49,332 nt of DNA from positions 1-49,332 of the forward strand of contig JAILRU010000110.1 in the NCBI GenBank assembly GCA_024697945.1. Direction: 5' to 3'. Numbering within the stretch: the stretch's first letter is position 1; each line of letters begins with the position of its first letter. Origin of the DNA: Bacteroidaceae bacterium. Lineage in GTDB: Bacteria > Bacteroidota > Bacteroidia > Bacteroidales > Bacteroidaceae. The position numbers were made by a program, and so were the translations under genes. Below are positions 40,186 through 48,751 of this stretch, piece after piece. The notes under the pieces are model-generated. The model worked only from the letters and a program-made list of their open reading frames with translations. It was not told the origin of the DNA and ran no database searches.

Positions 40186-41598
40186 ATGAACTACAAGAAT
40201 ATAATTTTCGCTGCCGCCATGAGTTTGATGCTCACGAGCTGTGGCTTATATAAAAAGTACGAGCAGAAGGTGGAGACACCTGCCGATGCTTTTGGCACGA
40301 CCCTAATCAGCGAAGCCTCCACCAGTGGTGAGTCGCTCGCCCAGATATCTTGGCGCGAGTTTTTCCCTGACCCCAAGTTGCAGGCGCTCATCGAGCAGGC
40401 ATTGGCTAACAATACCGAATTGAATTCCGCCCGTATCGCCATAGAGCAGAGTGAGGCCTCGCTGAAGACAGCTAAGCTGGCCTACCTGCCGTCGCTGTAT
40501 TTCTCTCCACAGGGTACGCTCAGCAAGTTCGACAACAATCCGTGGTCGAAGAGCTATAACCTGCCTCTTCAGTTGTCTTGGGACATCGATGTCTTCGGCT
40601 CCCTTACCAACAAGAAGCGTGCCGCTAAGGCTGTGCTTCTACAGACTCAGATGTACGAGGAAGCTGTACGCTCCAACCTCGTCAGCACAATGGCCCAGCA
40701 GTATTATATGTTGCAACTGCTTGACCGTCAGATGGACATCCTCATGCAGACCGACAGCCTTTGGAAAGCCTCATTGGAGACCCAGAAGTCGCTCTTCGAG
40801 AACGGCAAGTCCTACAGCACAGCTGTCAACCAACTGGAGTCGTCGTATATCAACGTCAGAACTCAGATAGTTGATATCCAACGAAGCATTCGTTCCACTG
40901 AGAACGCCATTTGCAAGCTGCTGTGCATCACGCCTCAGCATATCGAGCGCACCCACTGGGGTGCTGTAGCCGACTACCACTCGGCTGCTGAAGGTCAGCG
41001 TATGTTCGACTTGCAACTCCTGAAACTTGGCGTGCCCGCCCAGATGTTGGAGAACCGTCCCGATATCCGCATGGTCAACTACGCTATGGAGGAGGCATTC
41101 TACAACACCCAGACAGCCCGTTCCGCTTTCTTCCCCAGCATCACCCTGTCTGGAACTCTGGGCTGGACCAATAGTGGCGGTGGTGCCATCGTTAATCCTG
41201 GAGGTTTGTTGCTCAATGCTGTGGGCCAGCTCACTCAGCCTATCTTTAGTCGTGGTATGTTGAAAGCCAACCTCAAAATTTCGAAGCTCGAAGAGCAAGA
41301 CCTTCAGAAGAGGTATGTGCAGACCGTCATCGATGCAGGAAACGAGGTCAACGAGGCAATGGCTGACTGCTTTGCTGCCCGCGAGAAGCACGACTACTAC
41401 CATCGCCAGGTGGAGGTGCTTCATGAAGCCTATCTTGGCACTCACGAACTGATGGACAACGGCAAGGCGAACTACCTTGAGGTACTCACGGCTCAGGAAA
41501 GTCTCCTCTCTGCACAGCTCAGCGAGGCCTCGAACCTGTACAATGGTGCCCAGGCAGTCATCGCCCTCTACATTGCCCTCGGCGGTGGTACAAAGTAA
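40186..41598 (+). CDS. RND outer-membrane factor (TolC/OprM-like lipoprotein)
   Basis: A 470-residue channel protein. It starts MNYKNIIFAAAMSLMLTSCG with lipobox TSC, then LAQISWREFFPDPKLQALIE and two repeats of OEP helices (NNTELNSARIAIEQSEASLK; GNEVNEAMADCFAAREKHDY), as in NodT-family factors. Earlier in-frame codons from 40099 are in TCTGATTATTCAG-type repeats overlapping the permease end and are not used. It completes the tripartite pump. Confidence 0.93.
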   Translation: MNYKNIIFAAAMSLMLTSCGLYKKYEQKVETPADAFGTTLISEASTSGESLAQISWREFFPDPKLQALIEQALANNTELNSARIAIEQSEASLKTAKLAYLPSLYFSPQGTLSKFDNNPWSKSYNLPLQLSWDIDVFGSLTNKKRAAKAVLLQTQMYEEAVRSNLVSTMAQQYYMLQLLDRQMDILMQTDSLWKASLETQKSLFENGKSYSTAVNQLESSYINVRTQIVDIQRSIRSTENAICKLLCITPQHIERTHWGAVADYHSAAEGQRMFDLQLLKLGVPAQMLENRPDIRMVNYAMEEAFYNTQTARSAFFPSITLSGTLGWTNSGGGAIVNPGGLLLNAVGQLTQPIFSRGMLKANLKISKLEEQDLQKRYVQTVIDAGNEVNEAMADCFAAREKHDYYHRQVEVLHEAYLGTHELMDNGKANYLEVLTAQESLLSAQLSEASNLYNGAQAVIALYIALGGGTK

Positions 41599-41621
41599 AA
41601 TATAAATTTTTGACTCTATAA

Positions 41622-42749
41622 ATGACTTTATTTGACGTTTATCCTCTGTTTGACATCGCCATCGACCACGGCAAGGGTTGTCGGGTGTGGGACTCGGATG
41701 GCATTGAGTATCTGGACCTTTACGGCGGACATGCCGTAATAAGTGTAGGACATGCTCATCCGCATTATGTCGATGCAATCTGTAGTCAAGTAGCAAAGCT
41801 GGGCTTCTACAGCAACTCCGTTCAGAATCCTTTGCAAAAAGAGTTCGCACGGCGCTTGGGTAAGGCCTGCGGATACGAGGACTACAGCCTGTTCCTCATC
41901 AACAGTGGTGCTGAGGCAAACGAGAACGCCCTGAAACTGTCGTCTTTCTATAACGGCCGTACACGTGTGCTCTCCCTGGAAAAGGCTTTCCACGGCCGCA
42001 CTTCGTTGGCGGTGGAGGCGACCAACAATCCCAAGATTATCGCTCCCATCAATGCCAACGGCCATGTTACCTATCTGCCTCTCAACGATATAGAGGCTTG
42101 GGAAAAGGAGATAGAAAAAGATGATGTCTGTGCCTGTATCGTGGAGTGCATTCAGGGCGTAGGCGGAATCCGTATGGTCAGCGCTGAATTTCTTCAGGCA
42201 TTGCGTAAACTTTGCGACGAGCACAATACTGTCCTCATTTGCGACGAGATACAGTGCGGCTACGGCAGGAGCGGCAAGTTCTTTGCCCATCAGCATCTGG
42301 GTGTCCGTCCAGACATGATAACTGTCGCCAAGGGTATCTGCAACGGTCTGCCAATGAGTGGCCTGCTCATCTCGCCCAAGTTTACTCCTGTCTATGGTCA
42401 GTTGGGCACGACCTTCGGTGGCAACCATTTGGCTTGTGCTGGTGCGTTAGCCGTGTTGGATATCATGGAGGAAGAGCATCTTGTGGTGAATGCAGCCGAG
42501 GTGGGCGAGTACCTGATGCAAGCTATACGCGACGCGAAGTTACCACATGTGGTGGATGTGCGTGGAAGAGGCCTCATGATAGGCATCGAGCTTGACATAC
42601 CCTATAAGGAACCGCGTACCCGTCTTATCAAAGAAGAGCATTGCTTCACGGGCTGTTCTGGAACAAATGTGATTCGTCTGCTACCTCCTTTGTGTCTTAC
42701 AAGGGAGGAGGCGGACAGCTTCGTGAAGAAACTGGAAGCAGTATTATAG
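41622..42749 (+). CDS. argD: Acylornithine aminotransferase ArgD
   Basis: PLP-dependent transaminase of the arginine pathway. The 375-residue protein has the class III pattern INSGAEANENALKLS, AFHGRTSLAVEAT, CDEIQCGYGRSGKFF and the Schiff-base lysine TVAKGICNGLPM (Lys237). It lies 23 nt after the OMF gene. Given the succinyl-type ArgF', its natural substrate is likely N-succinylornithine; this is inference. Confidence 0.95.
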   Translation: MTLFDVYPLFDIAIDHGKGCRVWDSDGIEYLDLYGGHAVISVGHAHPHYVDAICSQVAKLGFYSNSVQNPLQKEFARRLGKACGYEDYSLFLINSGAEANENALKLSSFYNGRTRVLSLEKAFHGRTSLAVEATNNPKIIAPINANGHVTYLPLNDIEAWEKEIEKDDVCACIVECIQGVGGIRMVSAEFLQALRKLCDEHNTVLICDEIQCGYGRSGKFFAHQHLGVRPDMITVAKGICNGLPMSGLLISPKFTPVYGQLGTTFGGNHLACAGALAVLDIMEEEHLVVNAAEVGEYLMQAIRDAKLPHVVDVRGRGLMIGIELDIPYKEPRTRLIKEEHCFTGCSGTNVIRLLPPLCLTREEADSFVKKLEAVL

Positions 42750-42806
42750 CTCCTTCTAATTTCCTCTATATTAGGAAGAAATTAATTGTAAATGGTAGAT
42801 GCTTAA

Positions 42807-43544
42807 ATGGTAAATAGAATTACAGTCATAGGTGCCGGCAACATGGGCGGTGCCCTTGTCAAGGGATGGATGAAGGCTGGTATGGCATCGGAACTCACCG
42901 TCACGGCCCATACCCAACAGACGCTCGACCGCATTGTTGAGGCTTGTCCTGGCATCACGGCAATGCTCGACAACAGTAAGGCCGTTCAGGACTCAGATGT
43001 TGTGGTGCTTGCCGTCAAGCCCTGGCTTGTGGAAAACATCATCGCAGAGATAAAGCCTGAACTCAAGGACAAGCTCCTCATCTCTGTGGCTGCTGGCGTG
43101 CGTCACGAGCGTATCGATGTCTATGCAATGCCCAATATTGCTGCAGAGTTTGGCGAGAGCATGACTTTTGTCGAGGAATCCTACAAGGCTGCGGTCGCAG
43201 CTGAACTCTTCGGCAGGGTAGGGCAGTGCAAGGTGGTTCCCCAGCGGCTGATGGATGCAGGCATGATGATGGCGGGCTGCGGCATCGCCTACGTCATGCG
43301 CTTCCTTCGCGCCATGATGGAGGGCGGTGTTGAGATGGGCTTCTATCCTGCTGAGGCCAAGGAGATTGCTATGCAGACAATGCAAGGCGCTGTTGCCCTG
43401 CTACGGGAGACAGGACTCCACCCAGAGGCTGCCATCGACAAGGTGACCACGCCTGGCGGTATCACCATCAAGGGACTGAACGAATTGGACCATGCTGCCT
43501 TCAACTCGGCAGTAATACGATGCCTAAAAGCAGGCTTGAAATGA
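42807..43544 (+). CDS. proC: Pyrroline-5-carboxylate reductase ProC
   Basis: ProC makes the last step of proline synthesis. The 245-residue protein begins VNRITVIGAGNMGGALVKGW (NADPH-binding) and ends with the ProC signature EAAIDKVTTPGGITIKGLNE. It overlaps proB by 4 nt (ATGA). Confidence 0.96.
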   Translation: MVNRITVIGAGNMGGALVKGWMKAGMASELTVTAHTQQTLDRIVEACPGITAMLDNSKAVQDSDVVVLAVKPWLVENIIAEIKPELKDKLLISVAAGVRHERIDVYAMPNIAAEFGESMTFVEESYKAAVAAELFGRVGQCKVVPQRLMDAGMMMAGCGIAYVMRFLRAMMEGGVEMGFYPAEAKEIAMQTMQGAVALLRETGLHPEAAIDKVTTPGGITIKGLNELDHAAFNSAVIRCLKAGLK

Positions 43545-44317
43545 AGAAGAGAATTGTAGTGAAGGTGGGCAGTAATGTGCTCACGACAGAGAAAGGCAAG
43601 CTCGACATCACCCGCATGTCGGCACTCGTAGATCAGATAGCCTGGTTGCGCTGGCACAATTATGATGTTGTGCTTGTCTCGAGTGGTGCCGTAGCCTGCG
43701 GACGTAAGGAACTGCAGGTGGATCATCTGTTGGACTCCGTAGAACAGCGTCAGCTTTTCTCGGCTATGGGTCAGGTGAAGCTCATCAACCTCTATTACGA
43801 CCTCTTCCGTGAGTACAATATCCATATAGGTCAGGTGCTGACAACCAAGGAGAATTTCCAGAGCGAACGCTCCTATCAGAACCAAAGTGCCTGTATGGAG
43901 GTGATGCTCGAGAACGGTGTGCTACCGATTGTCAATGAGAACGATACGGTTAGCATCGAGGAGCTGATGTTTACAGACAACGACGAGCTCTCCGGCCTGA
44001 TTGCCAAGATGGTAGGGGCTCAGATGTTAGTCCTGCTAACTGGCGTGGATGGCCTTTACAACGGTGACCCTTCGGAACCTGGAAGCGAGGTCATCCGTAC
44101 CATCAGGCCTGGAGATGACTTGTCCCGCTATATCCAGTCCGAGAAGAGTACGGCGGGCCGTGGTGGTATGGCCTCAAAATACAAAACTGCTATCAACGTG
44201 GCTGCCACAGGTATAAAGGTGATTATTGCGAATGGCAATAGTGACAATATATTAATAGACTTGGCTGAAAAGCCAAAGGAAACCATTCATACGGAATTCA
44301 TAGGGAGTGAGAAATGA
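43541..44317 (+). CDS. proB: Glutamate 5-kinase ProB, short form
   Basis: ProB phosphorylates glutamate. From ATG 43541 (overlapping the proC stop) it has 258 residues: [47 protein letters not shown] and [13 protein letters not shown], which are the amino-acid-kinase sites. The C-terminal PUA domain of the ~367-residue enterobacterial enzyme is absent, as in other short forms. Its 3' end overlaps proA. Confidence 0.95.
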   Translation: MKKRIVVKVGSNVLTTEKGKLDITRMSALVDQIAWLRWHNYDVVLVSSGAVACGRKELQVDHLLDSVEQRQLFSAMGQVKLINLYYDLFREYNIHIGQVLTTKENFQSERSYQNQSACMEVMLENGVLPIVNENDTVSIEELMFTDNDELSGLIAKMVGAQMLVLLTGVDGLYNGDPSEPGSEVIRTIRPGDDLSRYIQSEKSTAGRGGMASKYKTAINVAATGIKVIIANGNSDNILIDLAEKPKETIHTEFIGSEK

Positions 44318-45482
44318 GGATAAGATAAAGCGGGCAAGCAGGGTGTTGGCGCTCATAGATGACAGGCAGCGCAACCTCTTGTTGGAGCATCTGGCAGATG
44401 CAATACTTGCCAATGTGCCCATGCTTTTGGAGGCCAATAGGGAGGACCTTTCGCAGATGGATGCAGACAATCCTCTCTACGACCGCTTGCTCCTTACGCC
44501 TGAGAGATTACAGGGAATAGCGTTTGATATGCGTCATGTGGCTTCTCTGCCTTCTCCCTTGGGTATTGTCACCAAGGAGAGAACATTGGAGAATGGATTG
44601 CACCTGAGACGTGTCAGTGTGCCCTTTGGCGTGATAGGCGTGATATATGAAGCCCGTCCCAATGTCAGCTTCGACGTCTTCTCGCTTTGCTTCAAGAGCG
44701 GCAATGCTTGCATCCTGAAGGGAAGCAAGAACGCACATCACAGCAACCAGGCCATCGTGAACCTCATTCATCAGACGCTTCAGGCCGAAGGATTGCCAAT
44801 AGATGTGGTGACCTTGATGCCGCCCACCCACGAAGCTACGGCAGAGTTGCTTGGCGCTGTAGGTCTTGTTGACCTCTGTATTCCGCGAGGAGGTAGGAAA
44901 CTTATTGATTTCGTGCGTGATAACGCCCGAGTGCCGGTCATCGAAACAGGTGCTGGCGTGGTTCATGCCTACTTTGACAAGGATGGCGATCTGGAGAAAG
45001 GCCGTGCCATCATCAATAATGCCAAAACACGCAGAGTGAGTGTCTGCAACGCCCTGGACTGTCTGCTTGTTCATCGTGACCGCGTTAGCGACATCCCTGC
45101 CCTGCTTGCTCCGATGGAGGGACGTGTGGAGATTGTTACGGACGAGGCAACAATGGGTACCGAGTGGATGGACTACAAGATGTCGCTAAAGGTGGTTGAC
45201 TCCATAGATGAGGCGTTGGCGCATATTGCCCGCTACGGCTCTGGGCATAGCGAATGTATCATCACGGAGAACGAGGCAACGGCTGCCCGCTTCCAACGCG
45301 AGGTGGATGCTGCCTGTGTATATGTCAACGCTCCGACAAGCTTTACAGACGGCGCTCAGTTCGGTATGGGAGCAGAGATAGGTATCTCCACCCAGAAACT
45401 CGGCCCTCGTGGTCCTTTGGCTCTCGAGGAGATGACAACCTATAAGTGGCTCATCAATGGAAATGGGCAGACGAGACATTGA
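44307..45482 (+). CDS. proA: Gamma-glutamyl phosphate reductase ProA
   Basis: ProA reduces glutamyl phosphate to the semialdehyde. The 391-residue protein has [20 protein letters not shown] and the catalytic cysteine in [13 protein letters not shown] (Cys247). No ATG is in frame near the start; the GTG at 44307, 11 nt inside proB, is the likely start, and the next ATG would lose about 37 residues. Confidence 0.95.
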   Translation: MRNEDKIKRASRVLALIDDRQRNLLLEHLADAILANVPMLLEANREDLSQMDADNPLYDRLLLTPERLQGIAFDMRHVASLPSPLGIVTKERTLENGLHLRRVSVPFGVIGVIYEARPNVSFDVFSLCFKSGNACILKGSKNAHHSNQAIVNLIHQTLQAEGLPIDVVTLMPPTHEATAELLGAVGLVDLCIPRGGRKLIDFVRDNARVPVIETGAGVVHAYFDKDGDLEKGRAIINNAKTRRVSVCNALDCLLVHRDRVSDIPALLAPMEGRVEIVTDEATMGTEWMDYKMSLKVVDSIDEALAHIARYGSGHSECIITENEATAARFQREVDAACVYVNAPTSFTDGAQFGMGAEIGISTQKLGPRGPLALEEMTTYKWLINGNGQTRH

Positions 45483-45534
45483 ACATGGGTAATTCCCTGA
45501 ACGATTAAAAAACAATATACTAAACGTCCAAAAT

Positions 45535-47193
45535 ATGTTAGAGAAGTTTCTGAAACAGACGGAGTTTAAGGATTATGCCGACTTCATGGCAAACTATAAG
45601 GTCGAAGTGCCTGAAGACTTTAACTTCGGATACGATGTGGTGGATGCCTATGCTGAGACAGAACCCGAGAAGGAGGCCATCCTATGGACCAACGACAGAG
45701 GTGACGTGAAGCATATCAACTATGCCGAGTACAAGCGCCTCTCGGACAACGTCGCATCTTATTTCCTGACCTTGGGAATAGGGCGTGGCGACTGCGTGAT
45801 ACTCATCCTGAAGCGAAGAGTAGAGTGGTGGATAACTATGGTGGCGCTGCACAAGATAGGCGCTGTGGTCATACCTGCCACCCATCTTCTTACGGACAAG
45901 GATATTATCTATCGCTGCCATCAGGCAGATGTAAAGGCTATTGTAACGGTGGGAGACACCATTGTGCTTAGGAATGTCATCCGTGCCCGTGCCTACTGCC
46001 CGTCGCTGAAGCATTGCATTTCCATTGGTCCTGCTGTTCCGCAAAACTGGGACAACTATTGGCAGGGCGTTATGATGGCGCCCAAGTTCAAGAGTCAGAA
46101 GGGACAAAACAAGGTGACGGACAACTTCCTGTTGTACTTTACCAGCGGCACCAGCGGCGCACCCAAGATGGTGATGCACGACCACTCTTACCCTCTTGCC
46201 CACATCCTGACGGCCAAGTACTGGCACAATGTGGATGAGACGTCTCTGCACCTTACCGTTGCCGATACAGGTTGGGGAAAGGCCGTCTGGGGAAAGTTGT
46301 ACGGCCAGATGATATGCGGCGCTACGGTGTTCATCTATGACTTCGAGGGACATTTCGATGCCGAGAAGATGCTGACGGTAATGCAGGACTTCAAGGTGAC
46401 TTCGTTCTGTGCGCCTCCCACGGTCTATCGCTTCATGATTCGTCAGGACCTCGACAAATACGACCTGTCCAGCCTGCGCTACTGCACCACAGCTGGAGAG
46501 GCGCTCAATCCCAATGTCTTCATGGAGTGGAAGAGGAAGACAGGCATAATGATTTACGAGGCCTACGGACAGACGGAGACCACCTTGGTGCTGGGCACTT
46601 ATCCGTTCGTCGAGCCTAAGCCGGGCTCTATGGGTTTGCCCAATCCGCAGTTCCCTGTGGCTGTCATAGACAATGACGGAAATCCCTGCAAGCCTGGTGA
46701 ACACGGCCAGCTCGTTATCCAGACAAAGGGAGAGAAACCTCTGGGCCTTTTCAAGGAATATCATCTCCAAAGCGAGCTGACAGAGAAGAGCTATCACGAT
46801 GGCGTTTATTATACAAAAGATGTGGTCTATTATGACGAGGACGGCTATTTCTGGTTTGTCTCCCGTTCGGACGATGTCATCAAGAGCTCAGGCTACCGCA
46901 TCGGTCCCTTCGAGGTGGAGAGTGCGCTGATGACGCATCCTGCCGTTGTGGAATGTGCCATTACTGGGGCGCCCGATGAGGTCAGGGGCATCGTGGTAAA
47001 AGCTACCATCGTTTTGTCTGACGCCTATCGTGGCAAGGAAGGCCCTGAACTGATTAAGGAGTTGCAGACACATGTGAAGCAGGAGACGGCTCCCTACAAG
47101 TATCCTCGCATCATCGAGTTTGTAGATGAACTGCCCAAGACCATCAGCGGCAAGATACGTCGCGTAGAAATAAGAGAAAAGGATAACAAATGA
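45535..47193 (+). CDS. AMP-forming acyl-CoA synthetase (acetyl/medium-chain type)
   Basis: A 552-residue ANL-superfamily ligase. Motifs: P-loop YFTSGTSGAPKMVMH, the YEAYGQTETT core, DGYFWFVSRSDDVIKSSGYR, and the C-terminal catalytic lysine region PKTISGKIRRVE. The pattern ADTGWGKAVWGKLYG is typical of medium-chain or branched acyl-CoA synthetases. It activates a carboxylate with ATP and CoA; the specific acid is unknown. Its stop overlaps the argF' start (ATGA), so its product is made together with the carbamoyltransferase; why is unclear. Confidence 0.85.
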   Translation: MLEKFLKQTEFKDYADFMANYKVEVPEDFNFGYDVVDAYAETEPEKEAILWTNDRGDVKHINYAEYKRLSDNVASYFLTLGIGRGDCVILILKRRVEWWITMVALHKIGAVVIPATHLLTDKDIIYRCHQADVKAIVTVGDTIVLRNVIRARAYCPSLKHCISIGPAVPQNWDNYWQGVMMAPKFKSQKGQNKVTDNFLLYFTSGTSGAPKMVMHDHSYPLAHILTAKYWHNVDETSLHLTVADTGWGKAVWGKLYGQMICGATVFIYDFEGHFDAEKMLTVMQDFKVTSFCAPPTVYRFMIRQDLDKYDLSSLRYCTTAGEALNPNVFMEWKRKTGIMIYEAYGQTETTLVLGTYPFVEPKPGSMGLPNPQFPVAVIDNDGNPCKPGEHGQLVIQTKGEKPLGLFKEYHLQSELTEKSYHDGVYYTKDVVYYDEDGYFWFVSRSDDVIKSSGYRIGPFEVESALMTHPAVVECAITGAPDEVRGIVVKATIVLSDAYRGKEGPELIKELQTHVKQETAPYKYPRIIEFVDELPKTISGKIRRVEIREKDNK

Positions 47194-48182
47194 AAAGTTT
47201 TCTTAATGTAGAAGACCTGGGCGACCTCAAGGAGGCACTCAGGGAAGCAGCCGAGATAAAGGCCGACCGCTATAAGTACAACACTTTGGGCAAGAACAAG
47301 ACCCTACTCATGGTGTTTTTCAACAACAGCCTGCGCACGCGCCTCAGCACACAGAAGGCAGCCATGAACCTTGGTATGAACGTGATTGTACTCGACGTCA
47401 ATGCTGGTGCCTGGAAACTCGAGACCGAGCGTGGCGTCATCATGGATGGAGATAAGAGCGAACATCTCCTCGAGGCCATCCCTGTCATGGGAAGCTATTG
47501 TGATGTCATTGGCATCCGTTCTTTCGCAGGTCTTACCAACCGCGACTATGACTATGCAGAGACCGTCTATCATCAGTTCGAGCAGTACAGCGGCAAGCCC
47601 GTCTTTGCGATGGAGACCGCAACCGTGCACCCCCTCCAGGCTTTCGCCGATTTGATAACCATTGAAGAGAATTCTCCCCTCGCCCTTCGGAGAGGGGCTG
47701 GGGGTGAGGCTGTCAAGGTTGTCCTCACCTGGGCGCCCCATCCTCGCGCCTTGCCGCAGGCTGTTCCCAATAGCTTTGCCCAGTGGATGAATGCAGCCGA
47801 TGTCGATTTTGTTATTACCCATCCTGAGGGCTATGAACTTGACCCCAAGTTCGTGGCTGGTGCCCGTGTGGAGTACGACCAGCGCAAAGCCTTCGAGGGT
47901 GCCGACTTCATCTATGCCAAAAACTGGAGCTGTCCAGGTGTCACAAATCCAGGGGATTATGGAAAGATTCTCCACGACTATCACAAGATGATGCACTGGA
48001 CCGTCGATGCTGAGCACATGAGCTGGACCAACAATGCCCGCTTCATGCACTGTCTGCCCGTCCGTCGTGGTATGATTGTCACCGATGATGTCATCGAAGC
48101 ACCCACTTCGCTGGTCATTCCCGAGGCAGCCAATCGCGAAATCTCAGCCACCGTCGTCCTCAAACGCATCCTCCAAGGTTAA
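47190..48182 (+). CDS. argF': N-succinylornithine-type carbamoyltransferase ArgF'
   Basis: The protein has 330 residues and transfers a carbamoyl group to an N-acylated ornithine in the Bacteroidetes arginine route. FFNNSLRTRLS (carbamoyl-phosphate loop, residues 43-53), DVNAGAWKLETERGVIMDGD, SYCDVIGIRSFAG and FMHCLPVRRGM identify the SOTCase/AOTCase family. Residue 90 (DGDKS) is at the place that I recall distinguishes succinyl (Pro90 in B. fragilis) from acetyl (Glu92 in Xanthomonas) enzymes; here it is Ser. Residues 161-175 (NSPLALRRGAGGEAV) are encoded by a dispersed repeat and replace a short native loop (YKKTARP-like in B. fragilis, from memory). Its start overlaps the acyl-CoA synthetase stop. 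Confidence 0.92.
   Translation: MKSFLNVEDLGDLKEALREAAEIKADRYKYNTLGKNKTLLMVFFNNSLRTRLSTQKAAMNLGMNVIVLDVNAGAWKLETERGVIMDGDKSEHLLEAIPVMGSYCDVIGIRSFAGLTNRDYDYAETVYHQFEQYSGKPVFAMETATVHPLQAFADLITIEENSPLALRRGAGGEAVKVVLTWAPHPRALPQAVPNSFAQWMNAADVDFVITHPEGYELDPKFVAGARVEYDQRKAFEGADFIYAKNWSCPGVTNPGDYGKILHDYHKMMHWTVDAEHMSWTNNARFMHCLPVRRGMIVTDDVIEAPTSLVIPEAANREISATVVLKRILQG
47674..47710 (+). repeat. Dispersed hairpin repeat inside argF'
   Basis: Begins CTCCCCTCGCCCTTCGGAGA and ends GGGGGTGAGGC; matches the reverse complement of 11028-11063 in mod with few differences. Translated in frame as SPLALRRGAGGEA. Confidence 0.85.
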
Positions 48183-48198
48183 CTATGAACTATGCACT

Positions 48199-48711
48199 AT
48201 GAACTATGAATTGATTTCTTTAGCTCGCAGCCGCTACAGCTGCCGCTCGTATCAAGCCAAACCCGTTGAGGAAGATAAACTGGAGTACATCAAGGAATGC
48301 ATGCGTATGGCGCCTTCCGCTGTGAATCGTCAGCCCTGGAAGTTCCGTATCGTTCGCAGTCAGGAGGGTAGGGAGAAGCTTCAATCATGCTACTCGCGTC
48401 CTTGGTTCAACGAAGCTCCCCTGTATATCCTTGCATCCGTCCTGCATGAACAGGAGTGGGTGCGTGCGGATGGCAAGCATCACGGCGATATTGATGTCGC
48501 CATCGCAGTGGAGCACCTTTGTCTGGCAGCCACAGAACAGGGTCTCGGCTCTTGCTGGGTTTGCAATTTCGATGCCCAGCGTTGTCACGAGCTTTTCCAG
48601 ATGCCTGAGACAGAAGAACCTGCCGTCATCATCCCCATCGGCTATTCTGCCGTTGCCGAGACTCCGACCAAGACACGCAAGGCACCTCAGGAACTCTTCT
48701 TTGAAGAATAA
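48199..48711 (+). CDS. Nitroreductase family FMN oxidoreductase
   Basis: A 170-residue protein beginning MNYELISLARSRYSCRSYQ with the nitroreductase FMN-binding RxSxRxY pattern, then CMRMAPSAVNRQPWKFRIV and EHLCLAATEQGLGSCWVCN. It likely uses NAD(P)H and FMN to reduce an unknown quinone or nitro compound. The ATG at 48199 lies in a run of AACTATGAACTATG repeats 16 nt after argF'; the longer upstream frame overlaps argF' and is not used. Confidence 0.88.
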   Translation: MNYELISLARSRYSCRSYQAKPVEEDKLEYIKECMRMAPSAVNRQPWKFRIVRSQEGREKLQSCYSRPWFNEAPLYILASVLHEQEWVRADGKHHGDIDVAIAVEHLCLAATEQGLGSCWVCNFDAQRCHELFQMPETEEPAVIIPIGYSAVAETPTKTRKAPQELFFEE

Positions 48712-48751
48712 TTTCCTGCAGTGCCTCGCATTTGCTGCGCTCGTACGACAA

